From positions 4,910,001-4,974,000 of the forward strand of contig NC_133063.1 of the NCBI RefSeq assembly GCF_048771995.1: a DNA stretch of 64,000 bases, read 5' to 3'. Under the pieces are notes generated by a model, which was not told the origin of the DNA, ran no database searches, and saw only the letters and a program-made list of their open reading frames with translations. Below, piece after piece: positions 12,301-23,282 of the stretch. The translations under genes were made by a program, and so were the position numbers. Source of the stretch: Taeniopygia guttata. Its lineage: Eukaryota > Chordata > Aves > Passeriformes > Estrildidae. Every line of letters begins with the position of its first letter. Position 1 is the stretch's first letter.

Positions 12301-15300
12301 AAGGCCGTGTGGAAGTGGCACTTGGGGACATGGGTCAGTGGTGAGCTGGGCATTGGTGGCATGGCTTAGTGCTGGGGGAATGGCTGGACTCAATTATCTT
12401 AGAGATCTTTTTTAACCTGAAAGGTTCAAATTCTGAGATTCTGAGAATCATCTGGCTTTTGTTAATGAGCTGTACAGAAGGGGTCAGTGAGGAGAAATCC
12501 CAGCAGGATGGGGGAAATTCAGACATGACACACATGGTACAGCCTTAGAAGAGCTCACCTGCCTTTAGAGTTTTTAGTTTCTGTCTAGTGAGACCAGAAC
12601 TCATCTCCTGGGACAGCCCAGCACTGTAACCAAGTATCAAGTCACCTCCTACCTGAAACCCTGCATCTGTCTGATACTGGCTTCTGAGCAACTGTGTTAG
12701 TGGAATAGACTTTAAAACCATGAACTTTCTTCCTAGCTGCCTGGTGAGAGAAAAAGACCAGAAGCAGCATTGCCAGCATGATTATTTTCATCCTTTAATG
12801 TTTTCATGAACCTCAAACATGGCCACGGGGAAGTAGAACACCAAGCAGGAAATTTAAACCTCCTGCAAACTGAGGAGCTTTTCTTAATTTTCTCTCAGAG
12901 GTGCCTTACAAGCAGCTTGTGGGTTCTCAGGAGGTGTTGACCTCAGTGGTGACCTGTCCATCAGGACAAGCTCAGGTGATGTTCATCACCCATGGTGGTT
13001 TAGATCACTGGGTGATGATCAATCACACTAATTTTACATTGGGGTAAAAATGACAGGTTTCTGAGGTGTGTTAGAAATGTGAAACACTCAGGCAGGCCTT
13101 TGTCTTTCTGAGTTACATGAAAAATGATGGTTTGGTTTTGTTTGGGATATTTTAATTAGGTTTTGCTCCCATGAACTGACTTCCTCCTTACCAACCTCAC
13201 TTTGGGCTGATAATAATGTTCAGAGCTCAGAACTGGATCCATCTGGAACTCTTCTGTGTTTCATGGCTTTCTGCTCTCAGTGCTCCTTTAAATCAACTCT
13301 GTTCTTCAGAGTCAGGCAATAAAATAAATCAGGAGCTATCTCTCTGCAAAACTGATTTACATCTCTGCATCATCTTTCCTTTCACCCTGATCCTTAAAGA
13401 CTGACAAGGAATGTTTAAAAGAAGCAGGGAAAAAAAATCTACCATGTGGTTAATGTTGGTAAATCTTCACAGGCATGAAAGCCTGTTCCTCTGGGTCACA
13501 CTATAATTCAGAAGAGCAGCAGTAGTTCTAATTCTTAGTTTACATTGTTTATGGAAAGCTGGTGCTTTTGTCCAATTAATGTGTTCATTATCCAAACAAG
13601 AAGCACCCACATTTCCGTGTGGGGAGATCTCGGTTCTCAAAAGCAGGAAATGGGAAATGGCAGTGCTTCATTTGTGACTTCTGTGCTTGGCCTGAAGTGG
13701 TGCAGCTCAGGTGATTGTCCTTGACAAGATGCAAACAGTTGTTCAGCAGAATGGCTCTCGTATTTCTTGAGTGGCATCTTGTGCTGAAGTGCCTGCTCAC
13801 AGCACACACATGACAGGTAAAAGAACATTGCTGGAATGCTGTGTTCTGTCCTCAAAAGGCTCATCCCTGAATGTCTACAGGAAAGTGAGATGTTTTCACC
13901 AGAATTTAATTTCTTGCTGTTGGTTTGGTTTTTTTTTCCAAGACAGGTGAGCAAAACTTGTATCTTGACAACACATGTGGATGTGCCTTGGTACAGGATG
14001 GAGCTGTGCCTCTTTCTACAGTAAATTCAAATGTTAAACAAAAGGATGCCTTGTAGAAATTTAAGAAGAAAGCTTTTTTTCATTTAGAATCTGCAGAAAT
14101 TCAGATTGAAAATGGGTGTGGATATACAGGGAGCCACAAGCCAGCCTCAGCTACTGCATGAGTGCAAAGTATTTTTTCTAAGCAACAGAAGGCAGGGTGA
14201 TGTAAAATTGTGTATCTCACCAGAGATGGGGTGCAGAGGTGAAGCCCCTGAAAGAGGCCGAAGCTGAAGCTACTTTGATATGTGAGTGTGCATAACAGGG
14301 ATCAGACAGGACTTCAGAAATGACTCCCCATTCCTCCATGCCCTGTGCTGTGGTTCGAGTCATGGAGCAGGCTCCAGGCTCGCTGACTGGGTTCCCTCCA
14401 GGTGGAACAAATGGGGATGTGTTCCAGGAATGCACATGAGACTGTGCTCCAGTTCCTACTGAGTACCAGGACTAGACTGGAGTCAACCTGTAGGACAAAA
14501 GAATCAGTGTCTATATTACATATTTATTGGAGAGTCTCTTCAGATCTGCTCTCACTGTATTTCCTACTAATGTGGACCTGGTCATGAAAACTTTTTTTTT
14601 TTTTTTGGGTGGGTTTTTTTTGTTGTTGTTGTTTTTTTTGGGTTTTTTGTTTTTGTTTTTGGGGTTTTTTTTTTTGTTGCTTAAAACCCAAGTGCCTTCA
14701 TTTTTGTTATTTCTGTGCACCCTTTGAAAAGGACCACCCCTTGCATCTCAGTGCCCTTTTGGGTACTGTCCTGCCCTCATCACAGCAGCCCCCATGGATG
14801 CACAGAGAGGGATTGTGGTGCCAGGAGAGCCCTAAATCCTCTTCCACCACAGCATCGGAGTTACCAAATGCTCTGACAATGACAGAAATAGAAGATGACA
14901 TTGTAGGTGATTTAACTAATGGAGAAAGTAGTCATTTCCCTGTTGAACACCCACCTCTCCCACTGCCATCAATTACCAGGAGATCAGCTAAAACAACGCA
15001 CGTTAGAAAGACACCGGTGTGCCAAATATAGCGGAGAAGTGGATTAAGAACAGTTAATTTCTGACAGAACGTACCCCGTTGTATTATCTAGGTCAGTACA
15101 GCTTGGGAGGTGTCCTATATAATTTGTGGCCATGCAAACCCAAGTTGGCCTTGGTGAGTGGGAGAGAGGCAGGAATCAGCTGGTCCCAGCAGGTCCCAGC
15201 TGGAACGTGCTGATTTTTTTTTGTGCAGTTTGTTTGTGGCTACTTTTTGCATCCAAACCATGGCCAGGGTGACCAGGGAAGCAGCTTCTCTGCTCCCCCA

Positions 15301-16913
15301 TCTCTGCTGCAGCTTGGGAAGGAGTTCTGCAGCCTTTGCAAGCACCGTGTCCTGAAGGCAGCTGTGCCTGGGGACAAGGTGGAGGGGACAGCTCTGTTTC
15401 TTGGGGGAGAATCTGGCCACAAGCTTCCTGATCCCTATTTTCTTCTGTCAAGGGAAGGGATTATAAGAGTAGTCAGGCAAAACACCTGGAATCTTGGTCT
15501 TTTCTGGTCATCAGTGGTTCATGCACTCACATTTCCCCTTTCCCAGGGCTGTGAAGGGGGGAAGCAGTGTGCCCCCGTGAAAGGCTTCTGCTTTCATTCA
15601 GCCACAGACACTGCTCCTTCCTGTGCTGCTGCTTTCAGCCAGATTGATTTCCTTTCCCAAGAAATAAAAGGGTTAGCTCCTGAGCTTCAAAAGACTTTCC
15701 CTCCTCTTTTTCTTTGTTAAGGTAGGCAGGGAAGGGTAAGTCTCTCAATGCCTTTGCAGTCACAAAGCTTTACCCCAGCCCAGAGGCGTGCTGGGCACAA
15801 TTCACACAAACACCCTCATAATGGATGGGAATCATGTACCTAAAAGCAAAACAGGGATGTCTGGAGCATGTGGGGTCAGTGGATACGGACACAAATTCAC
15901 TGTGTCTAGGTGTGTGGGGCAGGTTGCTTGAAGTTTCTGTGCTTGCCCACCCGTTGCTTCTGCTGTTTGTGCAGGTTAAGGCCTTGATCCTGACTTCAGC
16001 TGACATAATTGTCAGCTTGCAGTAGCACATTTGACATTATTTGGAGTGCCTGGCAGCAGAAGCAGGTCAGCTCAGTGTGCAGCAGCACCTAGGAGTGCAG
16101 GGACGCAGAATTTTTTGATCTCCCAGCCTGAATTCCTCCAGCGGTCCCTCCAAAAGTCATCATCAAAGAATTTGTAGCCCCTTGGATTCCCAGCTATGGG
16201 GAAATCTCAGAGCAATTTAGTTTTGTTGCATTCTAAAGGCCCAGCACTGAAGAAGAGCAGCCTTGTAATGCATTCCCAGTGGCCAATGAGCACATCATCC
16301 CACTTTGTTTCTAAATATAACTGTGTTCCCTAATATGCCCATGTTCTCTGTTTTTCTTTAATTATTTGTTCCACTTCAGTGGCTTCCCTTCAGATTGGTG
16401 CAAGTTGGAGATAACTATTATGAACTTCCTAATTACAGGGATATAAATACATGAAGTCTCACGCTCCCAACCTGCTGTATTGTGGCTGTGCAGGGATCAG
16501 TGTGCATTGCTTGATCTGTCACACACACTGCTGATTTTTCATGATCTCACAGGTGGCTTTATCCTTTGTCAGCCTCTGATATAAACAAAGCATCAGAATG
16601 CATATTTTTCACTGAATTTTAAGATTCTATCTGTTGTTTTAATTCCGGCCATTTTTTATTTTATTTCTGCTTCAACCTCCCTGAGGTTTCATTAATAGTT
16701 GAAGCTTTATATTTAAGGTGTTGCTTCCTACGATTCCTCCCTATTTTCGGGAAGAAAACCAAAACATTTCATTTACAGGGATTCCCAGATTGGGTGTTTT
16801 ATTAGCCAAACCTTGGCTTGAGCAGTGTCTCTGTTTCTGTGTCATTCCAGATTCCCTATGCAGCAAGCTTGATCAGGAAAGAAAAGCTCGGTGCACACCT
16901 CAGCAAAAGCTAA
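3306..16913 (+). CDS. SKOR2: SKOR2 (SKI family transcriptional corepressor 2), C-terminal part, exons 3306-3326 (tentative), 3398-3463, 3851-3949, 8457-8524, 16851-16913
   Basis: SKOR2 (Corl2/Fussel-18) is a nuclear Ski/Sno-family corepressor of developing neurons, notably Purkinje cells. The N-terminal Ski/Sno-DAC and SAND-like domains lie upstream of this window; only the C-terminal tail is present. Joined exons read through SPHSLKKDVENMGKEELQKV, then EQIDLRRRLEQEFQVLKGNA, SFPVFNNFQDQMKRELAYRE, EMVQQLQ and the terminal IPYAASLIRKEKLGAHLSKS, followed by TAA. This matches the SKOR2 C-terminus that I recall from mammals. The heptad-like ELQKVLFEQIDLRRRLEQEF stretch is the C-terminal coiled coil. 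All junctions are GT-AG and the phases agree (1, 1, 1, 0 bases carried in order). Intron lengths are 71 (tentative), 387, 4507 and 8326 bp. Gene order SKOR2-IER3IP1-HDHD2 on one strand is the conserved tetrapod order. Identity is seen directly in the tail; the microexon is inference. Confidence 0.93.
3398..3463 (+). CDS. SKOR2: SKOR2 coding exon
   Basis: The exon follows a long T-rich tract ending in aag and stops at ag|gtaaaa. It carries 2 + 63 + 1 coding bases and reads HTQETNSPHSLKKDVENMG, which leads in frame into the EELQKV coiled coil of the next exon. The final G and the first AG of the next exon make a Glu codon. Confidence 0.85.
3851..3949 (+). CDS. SKOR2: SKOR2 coding exon (coiled coil)
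   Basis: Encodes EELQKVLFEQIDLRRRLEQE and onward to GNASFPVF, which is the C-terminal coiled coil of SKOR2. The acceptor is tttgttag and the donor is ttca|gtaaga. The exon ends one base into an Asn codon, completed by AC of the following exon. Confidence 0.95.
4070..4168 (+). repeat. CR1 LINE 3' fragment
   Basis: Contains the CR1 3' UTR signature: cagggcttggagca, gggaggtgtcccc and tgaggtccctttcaac in order. It lies in the SKOR2 intron, has lost the terminal octamer repeats and is clearly diverged. Confidence 0.75.
8457..8524 (+). CDS. SKOR2: SKOR2 coding exon
   Basis: After the acceptor tcatgcag the exon reads NFQDQMKRELAYREEMVQQL and QI, then a clean donor gtaagt. It has 2 + 66 coding bases and ends in phase 0. 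Confidence 0.96.
8621..8664. repeat. 22-bp tandem duplication
   Basis: The phrase accaagctcctattgcctta occurs twice in a row with a 22-bp period, just downstream of a SKOR2 exon. Confidence 0.85.
10985..11150 (+). repeat. CR1 LINE 3' fragment
   Basis: Reads ttaagagccgtgtggatgtg, ggcacctggggacac and then cttttccaacctaaacgact, as in CR1 3' ends. It is in the SKOR2 last intron. Confidence 0.75.
11310..11520. promoter_or_regulatory. Intronic CpG island, possible orphan promoter or enhancer
   Basis: This ~200-bp block is far richer in G+C and CpG than its AT-rich surroundings. It contains gacgcgcagctcg, gcgcgggaac, agcgcggcccgcggg and gcggccgcggcgcgc. No TATA box or convincing coding exon is attached. 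Both strands have open frames here, but that is expected of GC-rich DNA with few stops. CpG retention suggests a sequence unmethylated in the germ line, so a promoter of an unannotated transcript or a developmental enhancer is possible. It could also be a GC-rich repeat. Confidence 0.5.
11514..11566. repeat. 17-bp tandem repeat, 3 copies
   Basis: Three tandem copies of a unit of the form cttaaattaagcgagg abut the intronic CpG island. Each unit contains a palindromic ttaaattaa core. The copies differ by a single base. Confidence 0.85.
11760..11960 (-). repeat. Diverged CR1 LINE fragment
   Basis: On the - strand this resembles internal CR1 3' sequence. On the + strand it reads ggaggtcacctagtcc, gcacctccagtgaggaagga and ggaatttcttcctgatgt. 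No intact ORF is present. Confidence 0.65.
12165..12450 (+). repeat. CR1 LINE 3' fragment
   Basis: Shows gttaggaaaaatttcttcac, cccatccctggaggggttta, then gggggaatggctggactcaa and ends near gattctgagaatc. This is the standard order of a CR1 3' end. It is 5'-truncated. Confidence 0.9.
14590..14685. repeat. T/G-rich low-complexity tract
   Basis: Almost 100 bases consist only of T and G on the + strand (A and C on the -), with T runs of up to 14 broken by short G runs. Open frames across it are artefacts of composition. Confidence 0.9.
16851..16913 (+). CDS. SKOR2: SKOR2 terminal coding exon
   Basis: The acceptor gtcattccag leads into IPYAASLIRKEKLGAHLSKS and TAA. This 20-residue tail is the known SKOR2 C-terminus. 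The 3' UTR follows directly. Confidence 0.97.
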   Translation: MPYAASLIRKEKLGAHLSKS

Positions 16914-17224
16914 AGGTGAGCTTGTGAAAAAAGAGACTTCATTCCACTTGGCCTGGCTGCCTGTGCTCCTCTGCAGCAGGAATTAAGAGGATCATTCTGT
17001 TGTTTGATGGGGCTGCTCCTGGTCCCAAAGCCCTCTCTGTGTAGGTGTTGTGCTACAGTCCAAAGATGGTGAATTACACATGGCACAAATTACAAGGCTT
17101 CACTGGGGTGGGATGTTGTGCTGGGAGCTGACCCATGGATCCTGCAGCGACAGGACAAAGGCTTCAAACTAGTAGCTTTAAATTAAACATTAAAGTAGCT
17201 TTAAATTAAATATTATGAAGTAAT

Positions 17225-17412
17225 TATTTCCTGTGATGGGGTGAGGACTTGGCAGAGAGTGCCCAGAGCAGCTGTGGCTGCCCCATCCCTGGAAGTGTCC
17301 AAGGCCAGATTGGATGGGGCTTGGGCACCCTGAGATAGTGGAAGCTGTTCTGCCCATGGCAGGGGTAGGATGAGGGGATCTTTAAAGTTCTTTTCAACCC
17401 AAACCATTTCAT
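17225..17412 (+). repeat. CR1 LINE 3' fragment
   Basis: Contains agagtgcccagagcagctgt, ccctggaagtgtccaaggcc, then gggcaccctgagatagtgg and cttttcaacccaaacca in CR1 order. It probably lies in the SKOR2 3' UTR. Confidence 0.92.
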
Positions 17413-18446
17413 AGCTCTAACTGCCTGAGCATGTGCTTTTCCTGACACTGAAAAGTCATCAAGGTCAAGGTACCTTCAGTAAAAGGAAGGAAGGAAACAC
17501 CACGGCATTCAGAGTGCAAAAAAATTGTTCATGCTCCAGGTAGGAAGGAGCTTTTCTGCCCTTAATGGAACTCCTTCAGCTCCAGAAAAAGCAGTACATC
17601 AGCATATTTTGGGAGTCTCACAGAACCCCACTGAGTGTGGTTCTGTAGTTGAGTGTCCTACAGAAGGCAATTATCCTGCTGCTCACAGGCAGGGCTTCCT
17701 AAACCAAACACTGCATTTTTCAGGACTCCGTATTAGAAGGGTTCATTTGGTAGAAACACCACCTGTATCATCAGTGACCAGGGATATATCAGTTTTGGGT
17801 GCTGAAGTATTAACATTTAAATGACATTTGACGTTCCCCCACTCACACAGCCCCCTGAATTATCAGGCCAGCCCAGAGATCCAAGGCTTTGAGGGGAGGA
17901 ATATCAGGAGATGGCAAAGATTTCCAAAAGAGGCTCTTACCCCGAGATAAGTCGGTGCAGGTCTCTTTATTCTGTGATGTCCTTGTGGAGAGTGGGGCAA
18001 AAGAGGAAGAACAGGAAATCTCAGGGGTCTATAAAGGTTTTGGACAGGGTGGGCTTCCCTGGCTCTCCACCAACCCACCAACGTTGGGGTAGGAAGGAGG
18101 ATCCAGGGATATCTTGATCAGAGCCACAGGGTCCCAGGGAAGGGGGCACAGACTGCCCATGAGCTCACTGTAACAAACATTCTCTTGGTTATTTTTCCTG
18201 GTAAAAGAAGATCAGGGTTTGGACACAGAAGCCAAAAGCTGGTAGCCCTGCTACCAGAAAATCTGGCTTGTGGATTGACTAAAAAAATCCACAAGAAGTA
18301 GGGGGATTAGAAAAAGAAGAGCTGCTGGAGCAGGTGACCTACGTGTGTCCCTTTCTCAAGGGTTGTAAATTAATGTCATAATTCTGTCACTGTCTCAAAC
18401 TTTGGCTTAATGTTGATAACACTTTCTCTCTCTTTCTCTTTTTGTC

Positions 18447-18450
<4 letters not shown>

Positions 18451-18480
<30 letters not shown>
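18451..18480. repeat. Poly-T run
   Basis: Thirty uninterrupted T bases preceded by a CT-rich stretch. Confidence 0.95.
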
Positions 18481-18590
18481 CCCCACTCCCAGAAGCACAG
18501 GAGCTTTTGCAGCTGTTACCTTATAAGTTATAACCCAGTCAGAAACCTGACTTGTATATAGACTGTGAAATGGAAGTGTTTGGGGATCTA

Positions 18591-18596
18591 AATAAA
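18591..18596 (+). terminator. AATAAA polyadenylation signal, candidate for SKOR2
   Basis: Canonical hexamer 1.68 kb after the SKOR2 stop. The following A run means it could also reflect an A-rich repeat. A second copy is at 19259-19264. Confidence 0.4.
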
Positions 18597-19893
18597 AAAA
18601 AAAAATCAGGTTCCTCTGAACCTAAGGACAAGTGACCTCATAGTATCATGGACAACCATGTCAAATAGAATGTAGCAGCCATTTATTAGTAAACACAAAA
18701 CAACAACAACAAAAAAATGCCTGTCCTTGATATTTTTTTTCTTTTTCTTTTTCTTTTTTTTTTTTTTTTGGTGGTACCAAAGTTTAAGTCTTTGTGTTTT
18801 TAGAAGGACTATTGAGCTTGATAGAAGAAAAAATGCTTTTGAATCGTGCAGATAAGCTGTGAAAGGAACTGCTGGTCCTTTCAATGCCACAGACACTGAC
18901 AACATCTGCCAGTTCACCTTTTGCTTTGGAATAGTGATTGTTTTATGGAAGGAAATGAACATCTCACCAGATGGGCCAGAACCACGTTTGGATGGACGGG
19001 TGGACAGATGGAAGGATGGATAGAGCAGCGTTAGCCATACACAGTGCTTTTTAAAAGCAGTCTGGAGATTCTCACACCCCTCTCCCTCGTCCCTTTCCCC
19101 CTCTGGTATTTTGCCTGCTGTATGAATTACGATTGTACTCCTCTGGAAATATTTTACAATTTAATATTGAGTGTAATTAAGAATATAATCACTGTTATCA
19201 AAAAAGGTATTTAACTCTGTTGTAGTTTCTTTATCATTCATGTGGATAAAAAGTCTATAATAAAAAAAAAAAAAAAGAAAAGTATGAGATAATAGTTGAG
19301 CTTCCCTGTAATTTAATGCCATGCTTAGCCCACTGAAGAAAATGGCTGGGAAATTTATCCCAAATAATTACTTTTCAGAAGTATTTTAATTCACTAATAA
19401 TATGCTGAAGATTTCCATGGTGGAAATTTCTGCCTCTGGTTATTTTGAAAACGCTCAGAAGAATTTCAGGATGTGCCTTGTGGATCCACAGAAATAAATC
19501 AGTTGATTTTGAAGACTGCAGCCATATTCCCCAGGTCTTTCCCTGATGACCTGCAGCACCCTGATTCTCAGGGCTTTCCTGAGTGAATCCGTCTCCTTGC
19601 TGAAGGTCTTGGTCCCCAACTCAAAGGATCTCCCAAACCAGTACAGCACCACCAGCATCCAAAAGTGGTTTTAGCCATGCCCAGCAGAGTTCTTCGCTCA
19701 ATATTCCCAGCAAATTCCCAGCAAACTCCTGTGAGATTAAATCATCTGGCTTTACAGTTCCTTGGTGCAGCTGGAAGAGCTGGGAGGAAGGGCACAGCCT
19801 GTTTTCATGCCCTCCCCTGCACAGTTTCCTCTGGTGTCAGGTGAGCTGACAAGACTCACTGAACCAACAAAATTAAGGCTTTTTTGGCATGGG

Positions 19894-19925
<32 letters not shown>
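19894..19925. repeat. Poly-A run
   Basis: About 32 uninterrupted A bases. No element body with target duplications was recognised next to it. Confidence 0.9.
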
Positions 19926-19926
<1 letters not shown>

Positions 19927-22339
19927 GCAGCAAAACCACCAGAAAAGCTGGGCCAGGGCAGTTCAAATTTTCACCTGTACCAGTTGCCTTTTCCCAAGAA
20001 TAGAGGAAATCAGATACTCTGTGTAAGCACACCAGCAATTAGAGATATGTTCCCAGAATATTGTTTTAACTACTAATGATTTACTGCTTACAGGTTTTCT
20101 GACCTCGACATGATGTCTTGCTTTTAGCAACCCTCAGTGGATTTTTTTTTTTTCATCCATGAACACAACCAGTGACTTTTAAGGCCTAGGCATGCTTTTA
20201 GCAGATTACAGCATCTTGTGGCAATAAACTCCACAGTTTAAATACAGCTTGTGGGGAAAAAAGAGAAAACCAGCTTCTGATGATTGAGCTGCCACATTTA
20301 GCCTCATTTTATGTGCTGGGCTTCTTGTACTGGATGAGACAAATTGCCTGTTGATTACTGCCATTCCTATCCACTTTCTCCACGTCTGGCATGATTTCAT
20401 AGGCATCTATCAAGCCTTTTTGGCTGTCATTTTTCCAGATTAAGTTGCAGTCATCCCTCCAACATGAGCAGCCCCATAGCTCTGTAGTCCTCATGTCCCT
20501 TTTCCCAACCAGGTGCATCCTTTATGAGATGCAGAAATAGATGAGCAGAATACTCAGGGCACAGGATCCTCTGTAGATTATTGCACAGAGTGACAGTGTT
20601 CTGCTTTCTGTGATGAATGGACCCGGCTGCAGGGTGGTGGTAAAATCTCTTACCACTATAGATCAAAAGTTTTGCCCAGACATAAAGTAATCCCATTGCT
20701 CAATAAGAAATTACCTCCCTAATGGCTTCTGAGTGCCAGAGCTCCTGGATGTGGTCAGGCGTTCAGAGCAGCCCTCATTGTCCCTCACCATTTGAGAACC
20801 AGCCTGTTCAGGCCCAGGAGCAGACACAAAGCACCTAAAGCAGATTTATTTGTTTTCTGCTCCCAGCTCAGCAGTGTTCAGGCTGTTGTGTTCCCCAGGG
20901 ACTTTCCAGAGCACAGCCGTGTGTGCAGCAGTTGTGGAACCATGCATTAAATGCACTGCTCGCATGAATAAATAGGCAATAAATGCACTTCAAACTGATC
21001 ACTCATGACTCAAAATGTCCAATTTCCACTTGGTTATTTATGCCCACTCTGGAAATGGAAGCATCATTTGCCTGGTTGGTAGCTGATTCACAGACCACAA
21101 TGGCAAAAGCTGTGATGGAACATTTATCTCAGAGCTAAGCATGAATGAGGTGTTTTGAATTAAAAAATAATTCCTCATGCTGATAAAGTTCAAGAACATG
21201 ATTCTGGAAAACAAATAAAGAGAGGCCTCCACCTAAACAAATCACTTGGATAAATATCCATGGAAGCTCCTTATCACCAGTTGCTTTTTGTTTGCTTTCC
21301 TCTTGTGGCAAAGCTTGTACACATTGAAGTGAAAAGGATCCCATTAAACACTATTGTGTTTCACCAACTCAACCTTTCCACCAGCTGGCATCACAAATAA
21401 AAGTTTAGAAAAAAGGATAATGGGATATTTTCCCAGTAGCTGGCATGGTTGTATCTGCAGCACACATACCCTGTGTCTATAGAAAAAGACTTGAACTCAG
21501 CTCCCTCCCTGCAGTGGCCTTGGCAGGGTTGTGTTTGAGCCCACTGGGGAGCACATCCAGGGTGGCTGTGGAGTCACCCCAGCCTGTCCTGATGGAAGTT
21601 TGGAAGTGGCCAAAGTGGCCAGGGAAGTGGCTCAGGCCTCCCCTGAGCTGGAAGGGGACAGTGTCGTGGTGTGGCTGCAGCTCCCCGGTGCCACGTGGGG
21701 ATGGTCCCACTCACAGTTTGCCCACACAGAGCAGCACTGCTGCTGCCCTTAGCGCAAAATGAATGACGTGTTGGTGTGGAAAATAAACACTCAGATTTTC
21801 TGATGTGTGACGCGCAGCTTGTCAACACCTTGAAGAAACCTGCGTAAGTGACCAAACATCGCCTCTGCCGCTGTTATCACAAGAGAGGCAAAGGGTAACA
21901 GCAGTCTCACAGACCTTGGTTTTAGCCTTCTGGACACCAAAATCCCCTGAGCATGGCAAAACCCACAGCACAGGTTACACACTGAGCTGTGATTGAGTTT
22001 CCAAATGGAATGAGAATATTACATTTACCCCACACCAGCTGCGTGTCCATGAACTGCCCACAGCACCTCCCATGGGGGCTCTGTGCTCGAGTTGTGGTGG
22101 TGTTTCTCCAGGACCTAGGCCTTGCATTGTTTGCTTCAGAGATACTTCAGCACAGCTATTTATTCTGGTGAAGAAGCACACCAAGCAAAAGCATGAAGAT
22201 ATGTGCTTTCACTTATTCCAGGAAATGGGAACACACCTTCTCTCAGGACCAAAACTTTATGTGCCTTCAAGCCATCTCCCTCAAAGACCCTTTCTACATT
22301 TTGCTGACCTTGCTGTAAAATGGAAGGTGCAATCTGCAC

Positions 22340-22475
22340 AATTCTGGAATGGTTTGGGTTGGAAGGGGTCTTAAAGCTCATCCAGTTCCATGCCCTGCCA
22401 AGAGCAAGGACATTTTCCACTAGTTCATGCTGCTCCAAGCCACATCCAACCCGGCCTTGTGGGCAGACAGCATAT
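22340..22475 (-). repeat. CR1 LINE 3' fragment
   Basis: In + orientation it reads gaatggtttgggttggaagg, then cttaaagctcatccagttcc and gctgctccaagccacatcca, the reverse complement of a CR1 3' end. Confidence 0.9.
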
Positions 22476-23079
22476 CTGAGCATTTACTGCTTTCCAGATT
22501 GATCACATTGATGAATAAATACCTTGGAATAAATATAAATACCTGGATGATTATTTTAAAAAAGATATCTCTGACAGAATAGGTTTCTTCAAGGTAAAGA
22601 TCAAGTAAAGATCAAGAAGTTTTGTCTGAGCTGGGCATGGCAAACAGGATAAGGCTCTACTTATTAATAGCAAAACAAAAAATGCTACACCTTTTCTTTT
22701 GTATTATTGATTAAGTAAATTCCTGTGCCTTTTAAAGTTCGGATTTCCTCGGAGTTATTTTTCCTATTCCATAATTTTTATGTAGTGTAAAACCTTCAGG
22801 CAGCTGTGCCAAAGGTTTGGTATAAATTTTGCAGTGTACAAAAATAGCTCCTCCTCAAAAAAACAGTGTTTTTCAGACTGTATCACTGAAGAATTAACAA
22901 GAACAAAGTGAAGTGTTTTCTCTGACCCTCTATGATAAAATCTTTCACCCTGCTGGCTTTTAAAGCAAAATCACTGCGTTAAGAAAAGCTGCTGGGAGAG
23001 CTTCTCTAGGACATACCACTGTTTTCCTATCATCTCCTGTAGCTTTTCTTTCCTCCAGGAGGTTTGTCCATGGAGCTTA

Positions 23080-23168
23080 TGCCCAGATGAGCATAGCAGG
23101 GGGTTGGAACAAGATGGGCTTCAAAGTCCCTTCCAACCCATATTATTCTGTGAGTCTATAATTCTAAA
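23080..23168 (+). repeat. CR1 LINE 3' terminus
   Basis: Short remnant with cttcaaagtcccttccaacc, then attattctgtgagtctataa, the CR1 tail with its degenerate octamer repeats. Confidence 0.85.
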
Positions 23169-23229
23169 TGCATTTTGAACTGTTTTACCCAACTGCCTTG
23201 GGTTATTCAGTACAATTTTGAGAGGACTC

Positions 23230-23281
<52 letters not shown>
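23230..23281. repeat. (ATT)n microsatellite
   Basis: About 17 perfect tandem TAT/ATT triplets, likely length-polymorphic. Confidence 0.98.

Positions 23282-23282
<1 letters not shown>

Larger units (their letters stand above)
8525..16850 (+). other. SKOR2: SKOR2 last intron (8.3 kb)
   Basis: The intron separates the QLQI exon from the terminal exon. It holds CR1 fragments (10985-11150, 11760-11960 and 12165-12445), a CpG-rich island at about 11310-11520 with an attached 17-bp tandem repeat, and a T/G-rich low-complexity tract at 14590-14685. The other stretches, including 8665-10980 and 15030-16850, show nothing I can name. Confidence 0.8.
16914..19270 (+). other. SKOR2: SKOR2 3' UTR and flank
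   Basis: Sequence after the SKOR2 stop codon. AATAAA signals occur at 18591-18596 and 19259-19264, each followed by an A run, and either could end the transcript. The stretch includes a CR1 fragment (17225-17410), a 30-base T run (18451-18480) and a T-rich patch near 18735-18769. The real UTR end is inference. Confidence 0.5.

Noticed and set aside
15223-15720. A 165-codon open frame in the SKOR2 last intron
   Set aside because: No recognisable domain, no splice or promoter context, and composition like ordinary intron.
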